Below, piece after piece: positions 23,175 to 39,751 of a stretch of DNA of 64,000 bases. This stretch comes from Zopfochytrium polystomum (Eukaryota > Chytridiomycota > Chytridiomycetes > Chytridiales > Chytridiaceae): contig JAIVFJ010000009.1 in NCBI GenBank assembly GCA_025765615.1, positions 186,001-250,000 of the forward strand, in the 5' to 3' direction. The notes beneath the pieces were generated by a model. The model worked only from the letters and a program-made list of their open reading frames with translations, did not search any database and was not told the origin of the DNA. The stretch's first letter is position 1. Each line of letters opens with the position of its first letter. The translations under genes and the position numbers were made by a program.

Positions 23175-23209
23175 TCCCCATCCCATCGAATCGCATCCCA
23201 TCCCATCTC
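23175..23209 (+). promoter_or_regulatory. CCCATCCCATC tract upstream of uS9
   Basis: This tract reads CCCCATCCCATCG...GCATCCCATCCCATCTC in the sense direction, 65-100 nt upstream of the uS9 start codon. It matches the tract upstream of the divergent eL32 gene in sequence and in orientation relative to its gene. It is followed by CGATCGATCG. It may be a pyrimidine initiator or leader element of translation-machinery genes. Confidence 0.45.
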
Positions 23210-23272
23210 ACGCCATCGCCTTCAACGTCGATCGATCGAACTTTCACTCTCTCTCGATCATCTTCGATAGAT

Positions 23273-25586
<2,314 letters not shown>

Positions 25587-25677
25587 CTGTTTGACAAGGA
25601 GGGTGCGATCGAAAAATTTGAGGGCAAGCACCGCGCAAAGAAAGAAAGAAACCCTGTCCTCGCCCACAACTCAGAGA
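25587..25677. promoter_or_regulatory. Very short divergent promoter, SNX-BAR / REI1
   Basis: Only about 90 nt separate the proposed start codons of the minus-strand sorting nexin and the plus-strand REI1. Any promoter must be shared or lie inside the coding regions. If either start is further inside its gene, the gap grows. No TATA box is seen. Confidence 0.4.
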
Positions 25678-27279
25678 ATGTCGACGATTGCGGAGGCAAC
25701 CAGCCTTGGGTTCCCTCTTCACCTGCCTTGCCGTAAGTTGGAAGGAGCGGGTCATCTTCGATATCTTGAATTGTTGTATATTCATTGGAAGGCGGCATTC
25801 TTGGCGCTTTCCTGCTAATTCCTCGATCCATGATTCCATGCAGTGCCAGGTGGCGTTCAAGACCGCAGACAATCAAAGAGATCATTACAAATCCGACTGG
25901 CACAGATACAACCTTAAGCGGAAGGTTGCAGAGCTACCACCTGTTTCTCAGGAAAACTTCTCGCAAAGACTTGCCGGTGAGAAAACCGCTTAGCTATCTT
26001 TCCGTAAACTAACCCTGTTGCCATCAGCTCAACAGATCAAGACTGTGGAAGAGTCTGCCCGGTCTGCTTTCACTGCGTCGTGCGGGGCTTGTGGGTGAGC
26101 TTCGAATCGACCGGCACTGGAGCAACGTGTGTAACGAAAATCACAGGAAGACGTACAGCTCAGAAAACGCATACGCCAATCACTTGAACTCAAAGAAGCA
26201 TAAGGAGGCGGAGTTAAAAGCCGCCCAACAGCCAAAGAAGGCAGAGAATGTCGCCACCCCGACAGAACCGACTGCGTCCTCCTCGTCCGCAGTTTCCGCT
26301 TCATCGAATTCCACTGGTCCAAAGTCTTGGCGCATTCAGCTTGCAATGGCAAAGACTGAAGAAGAGCTGAGCGAATTAATCGACCAAAAGCTTGCATCAG
26401 CGCCTCGACTGAAACCTCAGGACTGCCTCTTTTGTACCACGTCTGCAAAATCGTTGGAGGAGAACGTGGAGCACATGGCCGTAGCGCATTCGTTCTTCAT
26501 CCCCGATCTGGAGTTCTTAGTGGACTTGGAAGGTCTTTTGAAGTACCTTGGGGAGAAAGTCAGTGTTCGGAAACGTGTGCTTGTACTGCAACGGCAAAGG
26601 TCGGACACTTCATTCGCTGGAAGCTGTTCGTATGCATATGGTAATGTTCACTCTCTTCAATCGCGGTACCCTTACCATCTCGAAGACGGAAAAGGGGCAC
26701 TGCAAGATTCCTTACGAAGAGGAGGACGATTTAGATGAAGTTTCCGAGTTCTACGATTTCTCTTCAACCTGGGAAGAAGAAGAAGACTCCGGTGCTCAAG
26801 ACGAGGAAAGTCCTGTTGAAGGCGTCGAAGAGGACGGCGATTGGGAGGATGTTGATGAAGAGTCAGTGTCGGCAAGGTTTGCTCCTCCGCTTCCCACCGA
26901 TTCTCCTCTTCTCTGACGTTTATTATCCACTTTTGATCGTAGAGCACGAAAGTCGGCAGTGTACCTTTCGGAAGACGGAAGCGAGCTCACTCTTGGTTCA
27001 GGCAAGGTTGTTCTCCATCGGAACGTCCAAGTGCCACGATGGGTGCCACCTCGGAGAAACCACGATGCGCTGGTTATTAGCCGAGTTGCCGGTCGTTATG
27101 CGCAGATGGATGTTGCGGCATTTCGCTCCAAACAAGCCTCCGTCGCCTTGGAGCGTGAAGCGCAGAAGCAGAACAAAATGGTCGAAAGAAGCTACAACGA
27201 TTTCAGGACACGCGTGGGGATCGCCGGAAATAGGGGTTACTCAAATCGTTTCTTACGGGATCCTTTGGGCTTTAAATGA
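25678..27279 (+). CDS. REI1: Pre-60S cytoplasmic maturation factor Rei1/ZNF622
   Basis: Rei1 works in late cytoplasmic 60S subunit maturation, helping to recycle the export factor Arx1. The product has the family layout of C2H2 fingers: FTCLAC then QVAFKTADNQRDHYKSDWHR, next FTASCGAC then GKTYSSENAYANHLNSKKH, then DCLFCTTSAKSLEENVEHM with FIPDLEFLVDLEGLLKYLGE, then VCLYCNGKGRTLHSLEAVR. An acidic run follows, and the conserved end QNKMVERSYNDFRTRVG...RDPLGFK stops at 27277-27279. Six or so exons are implied. Oddity: the only nearby ATG (25678) is not in frame with FTCLAC; that frame has no ATG before its upstream stop, so a missed short exon, a non-AUG start or a sequence error is needed. Confidence 0.9.
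27210..27215 (+). promoter_or_regulatory. ACGCGT (MCB-like) upstream of MCM6
   Basis: One ACGCGT lies in the last REI1 exon, about 200 nt before the MCM6 start. In yeasts the MluI cell-cycle box drives S-phase genes including MCM genes. A single palindromic hexamer in fairly GC-rich DNA is weak evidence, and other copies occur elsewhere in the window (for example near 1667 and 4118). Confidence 0.2.
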
Positions 27280-27412
27280 ACGGCGACTCTGAATTTAAAG
27301 GCGCTTTTGAATTTGATCCCCATGATGATGGTTACAATTTTTTTTTTTTTCTTTGAAAATCATTTCGTGACTCACAATCGGACCAAAAAAACTTTCGTTC
27401 CGGACAAAACCC

Positions 27413-30824
<3,412 letters not shown>

Positions 30825-30852
30825 TAGATGTTCATGGTCAATGTTATATTTG

Positions 30853-30858
30853 AATAAA
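30853..30858 (+). terminator. Polyadenylation hexamer AATAAA after MCM6
   Basis: AATAAA lies 29 nt after the MCM6 stop, with a further AATAAA-like CAATAAAC about 10 nt on. Position and sequence suit a polyadenylation signal. Confidence 0.45.
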
Positions 30859-31088
30859 TACCAATAAACCCGGAGAGTCACAGCGGATATAATAGGTGTT
30901 CAAGGAATGTTAGATTTAAGAAAAACGGAACACACAAGCCGCAAGAAAAGCTGAGGGCAATGAAGAGGACGAAAGCAAAAATTAAGATTGGCCATCTTAT
31001 TGAGAATCTCTTAATCGATCCACCACCAAGGCTGCGGGGCGATGCAGCGTCTTGGGGAAGAAAATTCTCAGCTTCAATTTAAACTCCG

Positions 31089-34000
31089 ATGTCCGCTCGC
31101 GCTCATCAGATCCAGTTCGTGATCGCCCCGTCCGATCGCCATTTGGTTGCGAAATGGCTGCTCGACTGTGAAGGGCTTTTTTGCTACCACAGCAGAATGT
31201 GCAGCCGATCTGTCCAGGCACTTCAACGTTGGCCAGTTTCCGAATCGCATCCTACCGCAGATGGGCGTATTGATTCCAGCGGCAGCGCAAAACGCACAGC
31301 TGCTACCGTCGATTGAAGCTGCACGACTGAAGAGCGACGACGATGCACTTGAGGGCGTGACTGTCCACAACACAGTGCACCTCATCTCGGTTCTCGGTCA
31401 TCATCTGGAAGATATTCGCACTCACGCCGTTGTGCTCTTGTTCGACCTGGCTTTGATTTTCGACAAGAAGACAGCGGACCTCAAAAAGAGGCTGCCCAAG
31501 ATTGCACTCGGCTTTCAGGCTGATGATAAGGGTAGGAATGAAGGTTCGAAGGATTGGTTCATTAAAGCGATGTTTTCGTCCACCGCCGCAGGGTTTCACT
31601 CTCCCGTGCACGAGCTGTTTCATTTTATCGGCCCGGCTTTCAATGCGATGGCCATCGCGCTAGCGGCAGGGTTGGAATGCTTCTTCACGTGTTCGGACTG
31701 GATGGTTCGCGGAATCTGTATTTCAGCTCTCGCTAGGATCATTTACGAGAACGAGAAAGTGTTTGTGGAGGAAGACCAACTTTCAGCCGTGTGGAATTTG
31801 TACTTCTCGCTCGAGTCCATTCCGCTTTTCTCGAAAGTCTTTCCAGACCGACTCGTTATTATCAAGGTACGCATTAGTGTCCCTCGCCCGCGCCATTACC
31901 AGTTATCTCACAATCCATCAGTCGTTGGGCTTATTGGCACCTATGTATGCTTGTGTTGACACAACGCTGACCATTCGTGTCATTTCATCTCTCATAAGGG
32001 TGGATGGAAAGGTATCGTTCGGTGGATGCAAATCGCGTTGTAATGCGATACTATGTAGACTTTTTCGGAATCGGAGGCGATCAAGTCGACCGTCAAGAAA
32101 CTTTTTGAAAAGATTGTCGAGGAGAGTGCCAAGCAGACAAGCTCACAGACCATAATCAATGGTATTGATTCCATCTCCGTATATCGTACTGAACCTTTTT
32201 TTTAGGGTACTCTATATTTTTGAACATATTGACACCGAAAGACGAATCTGCTTATGATTTGTTGTCGTGGGCTGTGGAGAACTATACTGTTTTGAAACAC
32301 TATGGAAAGTCAGAAAATGTGAAGCAAGGGAAGGTGGCTGCGTTTCCTGCGTTACTGGACTTTTTGAGTGCACTGTCAAACCATTATAGAGCATCTGCAT
32401 CGCTTGTTCGATATGGTGCCAGCTTGAGCCTCCATTCATGCATGAGTGTCTGCCCAACCTTGTTTGACTCAAACAAGACAGTTGCCTCATATATTTTATC
32501 TGGAACGTTGGACTCAGACTACCTCACATCATTTCTGTACACAGTGATGCTTGAAACACTCGCTTATCACTGGAACCGACCAGATATCCAGGAAGCCATT
32601 GCAAAGTTTCACAGAGAGGATCTCAAGTCTTTGAATTATGATGGCAAATTTCTCCCGTCTGCATTAGTTTCCTCAAAGCCTGGAATCTATCCTGTATTGG
32701 AGCTTGCTGCCACCCAAAGTATTGCAGTTGCTCCAAAGCTTCTGCAGCGAGCCATAAGTGCGCTGGATTACCTTCCCCGACAAAGCAAGATCAAACAACT
32801 TGAGCTGTTGAGACTCTGGGGAGCAAAACTGGAGAAGGTACAGTGAATTAAATAGTCTCTGATTGCCAAACTGTTTAATGACCCACTTTCTCAAAGTTTG
32901 ATTCTTTCCTTGTTCAAGCTGTTGTTCCTCTTCTCAGTCACAGTGAAGAAGACATTCAGCAACTAGCTGTTCAAGTTATGCAGTCTCTCATGCCCAGCAT
33001 GCGAACTGCAGTTCCTGCTGATATAAACTTCATTTGGGCCAGTTTTCACAATTTGCTGAATGCCAAAACTCAAACAGTCAGTGTATGCTGCGTCCTTTGT
33101 GATACTTAATTTTTTCAGGACCTTCTGGAGCAATTGCTTCAATCAGTTGTGCAATTCCCCCTTGATCGATTGAACAGTGAAAACAGAGAAGAGGTGAGGG
33201 ATGGACAGCCAGACAAAAGCTCATTATAGTTAGTTCCTGAGGACAGTTACTCAGCTTGTTTTCCATAAAAGCTGTGAAATTCGAACCGCTGTTTACAAGC
33301 TGATTGGGGCCTCAGTGGACTTCTGGAAATCAAGCTCTTTATTCAATGCTGCTCTTGGTGTTATCTTCCTCTCCATTGGCGATCAGGATGATCACTGGTT
33401 TGAGAAAAGGAAAACGCTGACATCATGCTTATTCTTGGCTAGTTGTAAGGTTGCTGTTGATATACTTGTGGAACTCATCAACGGGACTCCTTTTAAAAGT
33501 GTGCTTGTTCCGCTTGGACTAGTTCGTGACGCTGTTGGCAGCCCATTGCAAGCAAAGATCCGGGCTTACGATGATTTAGCAAATTTTATCTTCAAAGAAA
33601 GGGTGGAATTGAAAGATCTGGTTGCTGCATTGAGTCAGGAAACAACTGTGGATGAATTCTGGAACTTCTTTCTCAAAGACGCCCCAGAAAATCAACTTGT
33701 CCGCCCTGACGACTACAATTACGGAAGAAATTTCATTCATGGTCCTTTTTGGATTTCTCTTTTATTGTCAAAGCTGTCCATTGCTCCACCACCTCTCTTG
33801 GTAAGGCATTCACTGAGACTCTCCAGTCATCTTTGCAAACGCAGTTTTCACTAGGTGCTCGACAGTACCAAGAGGGATACTGTTCCCTCCACACCTGCCA
33901 ATAAGAGGCGATTTGTTTGTGGATTCCTTCTCTGCTTACTTCCAACTTGTGGAATGACAGACCCCCTTTTTCGAAGGTATTGAAGTATGTCAAATTTCCT

Positions 34001-37000
34001 GCACAAAGACTTCGCGCTGAACATAGTTTAGGGCTGCATGTGCAAGTTGTGTATTTGCTTGCTTCAAATCAAATGCTCTCTCTGTCGGAGTGATGCGGGG
34101 ACTCTTAGAATACATCAGTCAGCAGATGCTTGGACACAAATACTGGAGTTTTCAACTGTAATCAAGAGGGTTCTCCTACTGCTGTATGTAATAGTTCTCT
34201 GCAGATCTGCTTTTGAAATTTTGAAGTTCATCTTGCGGCTGAAATTACCTGGGCTTTCACAAGCAATTGCATTTCAGTATCTTGATGCGACCATTGACAT
34301 TGCCTTCAACTCGCCCACTAGTATCATAAAAATTGGGGCCCTTCGACTCATCAAAGCATTACTTTTGGTGTTTCCTAGTGGCCTCACAACAAAACTTGGG
34401 GAGATTCGAGATGTTGTCAGGAATCTTATTGTGGAAAATGATCAAGACGTTACACAGGCAGCTTCAGAAGTTTACCCGCTAGTGTTTCGGTGTGTCTCCA
34501 CCAACAATCATCAGGAATTCTATGGAAACTTGATGAGTGAAATAACAGCGCTAGAAAAGGCAGAGATCGAGGAGTTGGCTGATCCGCTGCTGTCATCATT
34601 GACAATGGAGCAGAAAGAAAGTAATATTATTCTTCGAGCATTTATGGAGGAATGCAGCTTACAACATATTTTTAGGTGTCCTCTGTCACAATATTCAGGC
34701 ATTGGGATCCATTCCCCTCCCCTCAACTGCTCTCAGTATCATAAAGGATTTGATTCAGTATTTGCCTGACATCAGGCCCAGAGTGCGTCACGCAGCCTTA
34801 TCTGCAATAATTGCACAACTACCACATTTGGATAGTATGGAGAGCCCTGGTGTCATTTGGATGCTCCTTCCACTTGCAGCTGATGGATATCAGCCCACTC
34901 AACAAGCTTTCTATTCCTTTGTGCGAAAGGTGCCCTCAAGGCTTGAGCAAATCACAAAGATATTGTCTCCTCATCCAGATGACAGTTATGTCATCAACGC
35001 CATGTAGGTTCTTGCTGATGACTTAAACTGTTATAATTTGTGTAAATAGGACCTGGGAAGAGCTTTTGCTTGATGGAGCAGTGATCCATGCGAACTCAAG
35101 GAACTTTTCTGACCTCTTTGTGTTTGAACTGTCAGAGTTTCTACAAAGCACTCCATCAGCTGTGAGTACATAATGCTGTGCATCCATTTTTAATGTTTCT
35201 CACCAGTTTGTGGAGGACACTGCATCCCGATATCCCTTAATTACTCAAGCACTGATGTCTGAAATCAAATCCTTATCAAAAGGAATGACAGGTACTGTGC
35301 CTGCCATGCACATCAGCCTGATTATGTACAACCTGGAATGCTTCCCCGAGGCTCATCCGTGCAAGGTAATCTTGGTTAAATGGTTTTCACAATGATATCA
35401 ACTGAGCCAAATATTGCAAGGCGCCAGCACTGCTTGTCCTCTCTGAACTATCTTGCATTCATGACAGCATTATGCCAGAGATAATGGGAATTCTTGTCAA
35501 CTGCTTGAACAGGGACATGGCACCAGCCGATACTTGTATTATAGAAGCTGCTGTGCTTGGCTTAACAAATATTTGCGGTAAATGTGTCACAAAAAAAATA
35601 GTTCCCAACCTTACATTTTGCAGAGTACTCACCATCAGCGTTCAAGCAAGTTGTTGCAAAAGTAATCAGCTCTGGAGCTACAATGGAAGGAGAGCTGATT
35701 GGATTGTTATATTGGATGGGGATGATCCGCGATTTTGCAGCGAATCGTGTGCCCGATCTTCTAAAGAAATACTTGCCACTTGTATCAAATCAAAGATCCC
35801 CCACCCGGAAACGAATATGGTGCTTACACTTGTGTGGTGAGCTTTCACGACTCTAAATTAATCTGTGTCTTCAACACTAATTTAAAGCAAACTACTCTTT
35901 CAGTTGAACTTTCTGCAATTGGAGCCACTGAAGAGGCTCCTCGACTCTTCGAATCAATCTTTAGTCTCTTGGAAGTCATTGAGGACGAGCCAACCCGCAT
36001 TGAGATTTACTGTGCTCTGGCCAAAGTCATTGATGTGGTTGGACCCAAGCACCCAGTCTTCCGAAAACTGATGGGGAACTGCAGGAAGGTCAGTGTAACT
36101 TGAATCTGGATTTGGACCTCAAATAGGACTTCAGGATTTGGCGAAGAAAGACGTGCACTTTCGGATGAGATCCTTGGCCCTATTTCGTGCTGTTGCCAAG
36201 CACGTGGCTCCAGATGAAATTGCATGGTTTTGCCTGCATTTCTTGGCTGATTCATCACAAGAGGTGTGAAAATTTTCTTCCGAGGAGGCTGCGCTGACTC
36301 GCTGTGAAACACAGTTGCGGATGAAAGCGAAGGAGATCTTGCTCACCGACAACATTTTCAATATCCTCGGTATTCAAAGCAGTCGGATGAGCAAGTTGCC
36401 GACTCCGGCCAGAAAAGTAATATCAATTCGCAGAGTCGAGTAGGGAAAACTCACTTGAGTTCTCTAGCTCGTCATCGCAGAGACTTGCAAACTGTCGTCC
36501 GTTCAAAGCCTGGGTATAACAGCGTCAAAATCAAAAGGAATGGAGGTTTGTGGTGCTTGATCAGTATTATTGCAACCTAGGCTGACGTGTTACTAGTCCA
36601 GCACTACTTTGCAGATCACAGACACTCTCAATGCAGCTTATTTTGCATCGGATAGGCGGAAAAAGTTCACAAATTACTATGGGCTCCCCGAGACAATGTT
36701 TACGTCTCGTCAGCAAGTCCCACCGATGACAGTTTTGGAGGTCATTAAAAGTCGATGCTTGAGCCTTCCCAATGCAGCGCAGGCATCTGAGAAAGCTCAC
36801 GAGGTCTGGACCAGCTTTCTCTTTTTGCATATTCTCAAACATTTGAAGCTGCTTGGGTTGGATACAACAACCATATTGGCGGATATTATAAGTAAATTTA
36901 CTGAGGTATGCGAAGAGATCATGGAGACAATGTTTCAGCAAGTTGAAGAAGGTGAGCTCTACCAGTCACATGCTTTTGTCAAAATTGTGGCATTACAGCT

Positions 37001-38278
37001 ATCGGCACAAGCGACAGTAGTGAACCTTTGGAAGGCTCAATTGATATCGAAAGTGAAATCCATGCTGTGGATGTTATTGCAAACATGCTGTTCGCATATG
37101 ATGGCCTCGGAGATAAAACTCCAGCATTTGCCAAACGATTACAGCAGATCATCGAAGCCTGTAACAACAGAGCCTCCGAGATACGGGAGGGCCTGTACCT
37201 GGAACTCGAAGAGACACTCTTCTTCTACAATGATTACCTTGATATTCCCATAACGTCTGAAGAAGAGTAAGATTCAATGTCTGCGAACTGTGCATTTCTC
37301 GACTAATGAAATAGCAGGTACGGTAAAGTTCAAGAGTACAAGAAAGCCAAAATGGAGGCAACTATGGAGATATTCAAGCTTGGACGATCGGACAAAATGT
37401 CGGCTCTTGATAAAAACAAAAGTGACCTTGTGGAGATTCTCGAGGAAAGGGTCGGTCTTTCTTTCGCTGTCACCAGTTACTTAGAGTTCTCAGAGCGCAC
37501 AACTCCGCAGTCTTACAATACTTGCGCTTCACTGTGCGTCCGGTTACGGCCTATTTTATGCCCTCTCTTCCGGCATGTGAAAAGCTTAGAAATTACTTTT
37601 ATCGCTGACACGACTTTTGCTTTAATCAGTCGTGCAAGACGACGAACTAAACTCAGCACTTGGGTTTCTCACAGTCATGCTTTCAAATGAGCATCGTGGC
37701 ATCAGAATCACCGTTGTAGAGGCGATCTCAACTATAATTCGAATCCAGCGGGAAGTCGCGAACCGCGGAAAACTGGAAACAGAAATTCAGTCTATAATAG
37801 CTCGCTTCCTGGAACTTCTGTCGAAATCAAAAGAAACTTTGTTCAGAAGGGTGCGGCTTTAATTTCCTTTTTCCGTTGTAAAATCTTGTTTTTGGGGAAC
37901 ACTCATTTGCCTCAAGAAAGCCGATATCACTTGCCTTATGGCAGAGCTCGCAAACTTTTCCAGCGACAAATCTACGCGTATGCAAGTCTTAAGGGAACTG
38001 GTTTCCCTGTGGCGAGATCAGGATAGCGAAGTTCGCATCGCTGCTTTGAAGATGACGAAAATGCTCGGGGAAAATGAAATGCCAGAGGTATTTGAAGGAT
38101 TCAACCTCGAAAGTGAAGGAAGTAAGTGGATGAAGGCCTCCCTCCGTTCTTTCCTTTCTTTTGTTCTTACTCCTGGCCCGACTTTCCGCCAGCCCCGCCA
38201 GCCGAAGACAGCCCGCCGAGCCTGATCCGCGAGGTCGCTGCCCTTCTGAATGACCGCGAATACCTCGAGAAAGACTAG
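31089..38278 (+). CDS. Large unrecognised protein, HEAT/ARM-like helical repeats
   Basis: A chain of more than 15 exons stays open in phase from the ATG at 31089 to TAG at 38276-38278, about 2,000 residues. A phase-0 intron (about 31119-31173) joins MSARAHQIQF to GFFATTAECAADLSRHF. The product is leucine-rich, predicted all-helical, with pairs of helices resembling HEAT/ARM units, for example VLRELVSLWRDQDSEVRIAA and GIRITVVEAISTIIRIQREV, and earlier LIQYLPDIRPRVRHAALSAI. There is no kinase, GTPase or transmembrane segment. It ends SLIREVAALLNDREYLEKD. I tried focadhesin/RST1, GCN1 and MROH from memory without a convincing match. It could also be two adjacent genes; I found no clear internal stop-promoter boundary. 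Much of 32-35 kb is AT-richer than its neighbours. Confidence 0.6.
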
Positions 38279-38475
38279 CTCCAGGACATCCTGGCTCTGA
38301 AGCTGGCCGCACGCTCAGCTGTGCCAGTTGCTCGCGTTGAAGGAGCGCTGTGAGCCGAGGGCACAAAGAGGGATTGCCCAGCCGCATATCAAAAATATGG
38401 TGTCAACAATTTTCATAGCAAAAGAGAAAAACACAAAAGAAACAGTAATTCTTCCAAGTCAGCAAGAACGCGGAG

Positions 38476-39674
38476 ATGGCGACGCAGGGACGGCTCAACG
38501 ACAACGAGGTCGCGGCGGAGATGAACAAGATGGTAATGCCGAGCCCGTCACACCCCTTCCCACTTCGCGTCTCGTACTTTGATTGCTGCTGCCTGACGGT
38601 CGCAGATCGCCCGACCTCCCTCACACCGCTTGCGGATCGGTTCCAGTCAGTCTCGTCCGCGCCCCCCGATCTGCCTCGCTGCCGCGCCACGCGACTTTCG
38701 ATCCATTCACAATTTCGAGTGCCATGCTATTCTTACCCAGTCGTGTGTTAGGTATCGTTCATCAAACAGGAGGCTCTGGAGAAAGCACGAGAGATCAAAG
38801 TGAAGGTATGAGGCTGGCTGAAACTGTGTTTGAAACTTTGCGACTTTGCTGATCATTCCCGATTGAGCAGGCGGACGAAGAATTCAACATTGAGAAAGCA
38901 AAGCTCGTTCGACAGGAGACCATTGCAATCGAAGCGTTTTACCAAAAAAAGATGAAACAAGCGGAAGTCGCGCGAAAGATGTGAGTCGAACAGATGTATG
39001 TTAGCCTCCGTTGCTGAAGTGTAAGGTGCTGTCCAGTGCCCAATCGAACCACGTCAACAAGAACCGGTTGCGCATCCTGCAGGCGAGACAGCAAGCTTTG
39101 AACGACGTATTTCAGGAAGCTCGCGGCCAGCTTACTTCCATCTGCCATGACAAGGCGAAGTACGCGGCTTTGCTGAAGAACCTCCTGCTGCAGGTATATT
39201 TCGGCAGACCCCGTTTGCAACAATGTTTGACGCAGCCATGATCGGCAGGGCTTCTTCCAACTCATGGAGCCAAATGTCTCAGTTCAGTGCCGGAAAGTGG
39301 ATCTGGACCTGGTGAAAACCGCGATCACGGAAGCGAAGGCAGCGTACAAGGAGAAACTCAAGGCTGACCTGGAGGTCAAGATCGACCCTGCCAACCCATT
39401 GCCCGATTCGAGGTTTTTGAATTTTCTAGTCCTTGCGATGGGCTGCTGACAGTGAACGTTACCCAGCGCCGGAGGGGTCATCGTTTCCGGCAAGGAAGAC
39501 AGAATTCGTGTCAACAATACCCTGGAGAATCGTTTGGAACTGCTAACTGACATTGTAAGGACCGGGTCATTTTATGCTGGCCAAACTGTTTCTCACTAGC
39601 TTTGGAAATAGATGCTGCCAGACATTCGCATCATGATGTTTGGCCTTTCTCAATCTCGTGCATTCCTTAGCTGA
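38476..39674 (+). CDS. VMA4: V-type ATPase subunit E
   Basis: Subunit E is part of the peripheral stalk of the vacuolar proton pump, linking V1 to V0. The product opens MATQGRLNDNEVAAEMNKM and continues VSFIKQEALEKAREIKVKAD, EEFNIEKAKLVRQETIAIEA and FYQKKMKQAEVARKM, the standard N-terminal helix of the family. Later exons give NKNRLRILQARQQALNDVFQ, GGVIVSGKEDRIRVNNTLEN and RLELLTDIMLPDIRIMMFG, the family's C-terminal globular part. The total is about 230 residues, the usual size. There are seven or so short introns. It begins about 200 nt after the previous gene and ends 77 nt before the next, all in the same direction. Confidence 0.95.
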
Positions 39675-39686
39675 ACAGAGCAACAA

Positions 39687-39692
39687 AATAAA
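39687..39692 (+). terminator. Polyadenylation hexamer AATAAA after V-ATPase E
   Basis: AATAAA begins 13 nt after the VMA4 stop, within the 77-nt gap before the next start codon. The 3' end of this transcript and the promoter of the next gene must overlap. Confidence 0.4.
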
Positions 39693-39751
39693 CATTTACT
39701 TGCGTGTGGTGGCATTCAAACATTCATTTTTTTAATCTAAATCGCGAAGAC

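Noticed and set aside
31089..38278. Assignment as focadhesin/RST1, GCN1 or MROH
   Set aside because: Comparison from memory gave only general helical-repeat resemblance, not shared motifs, so no name was given.
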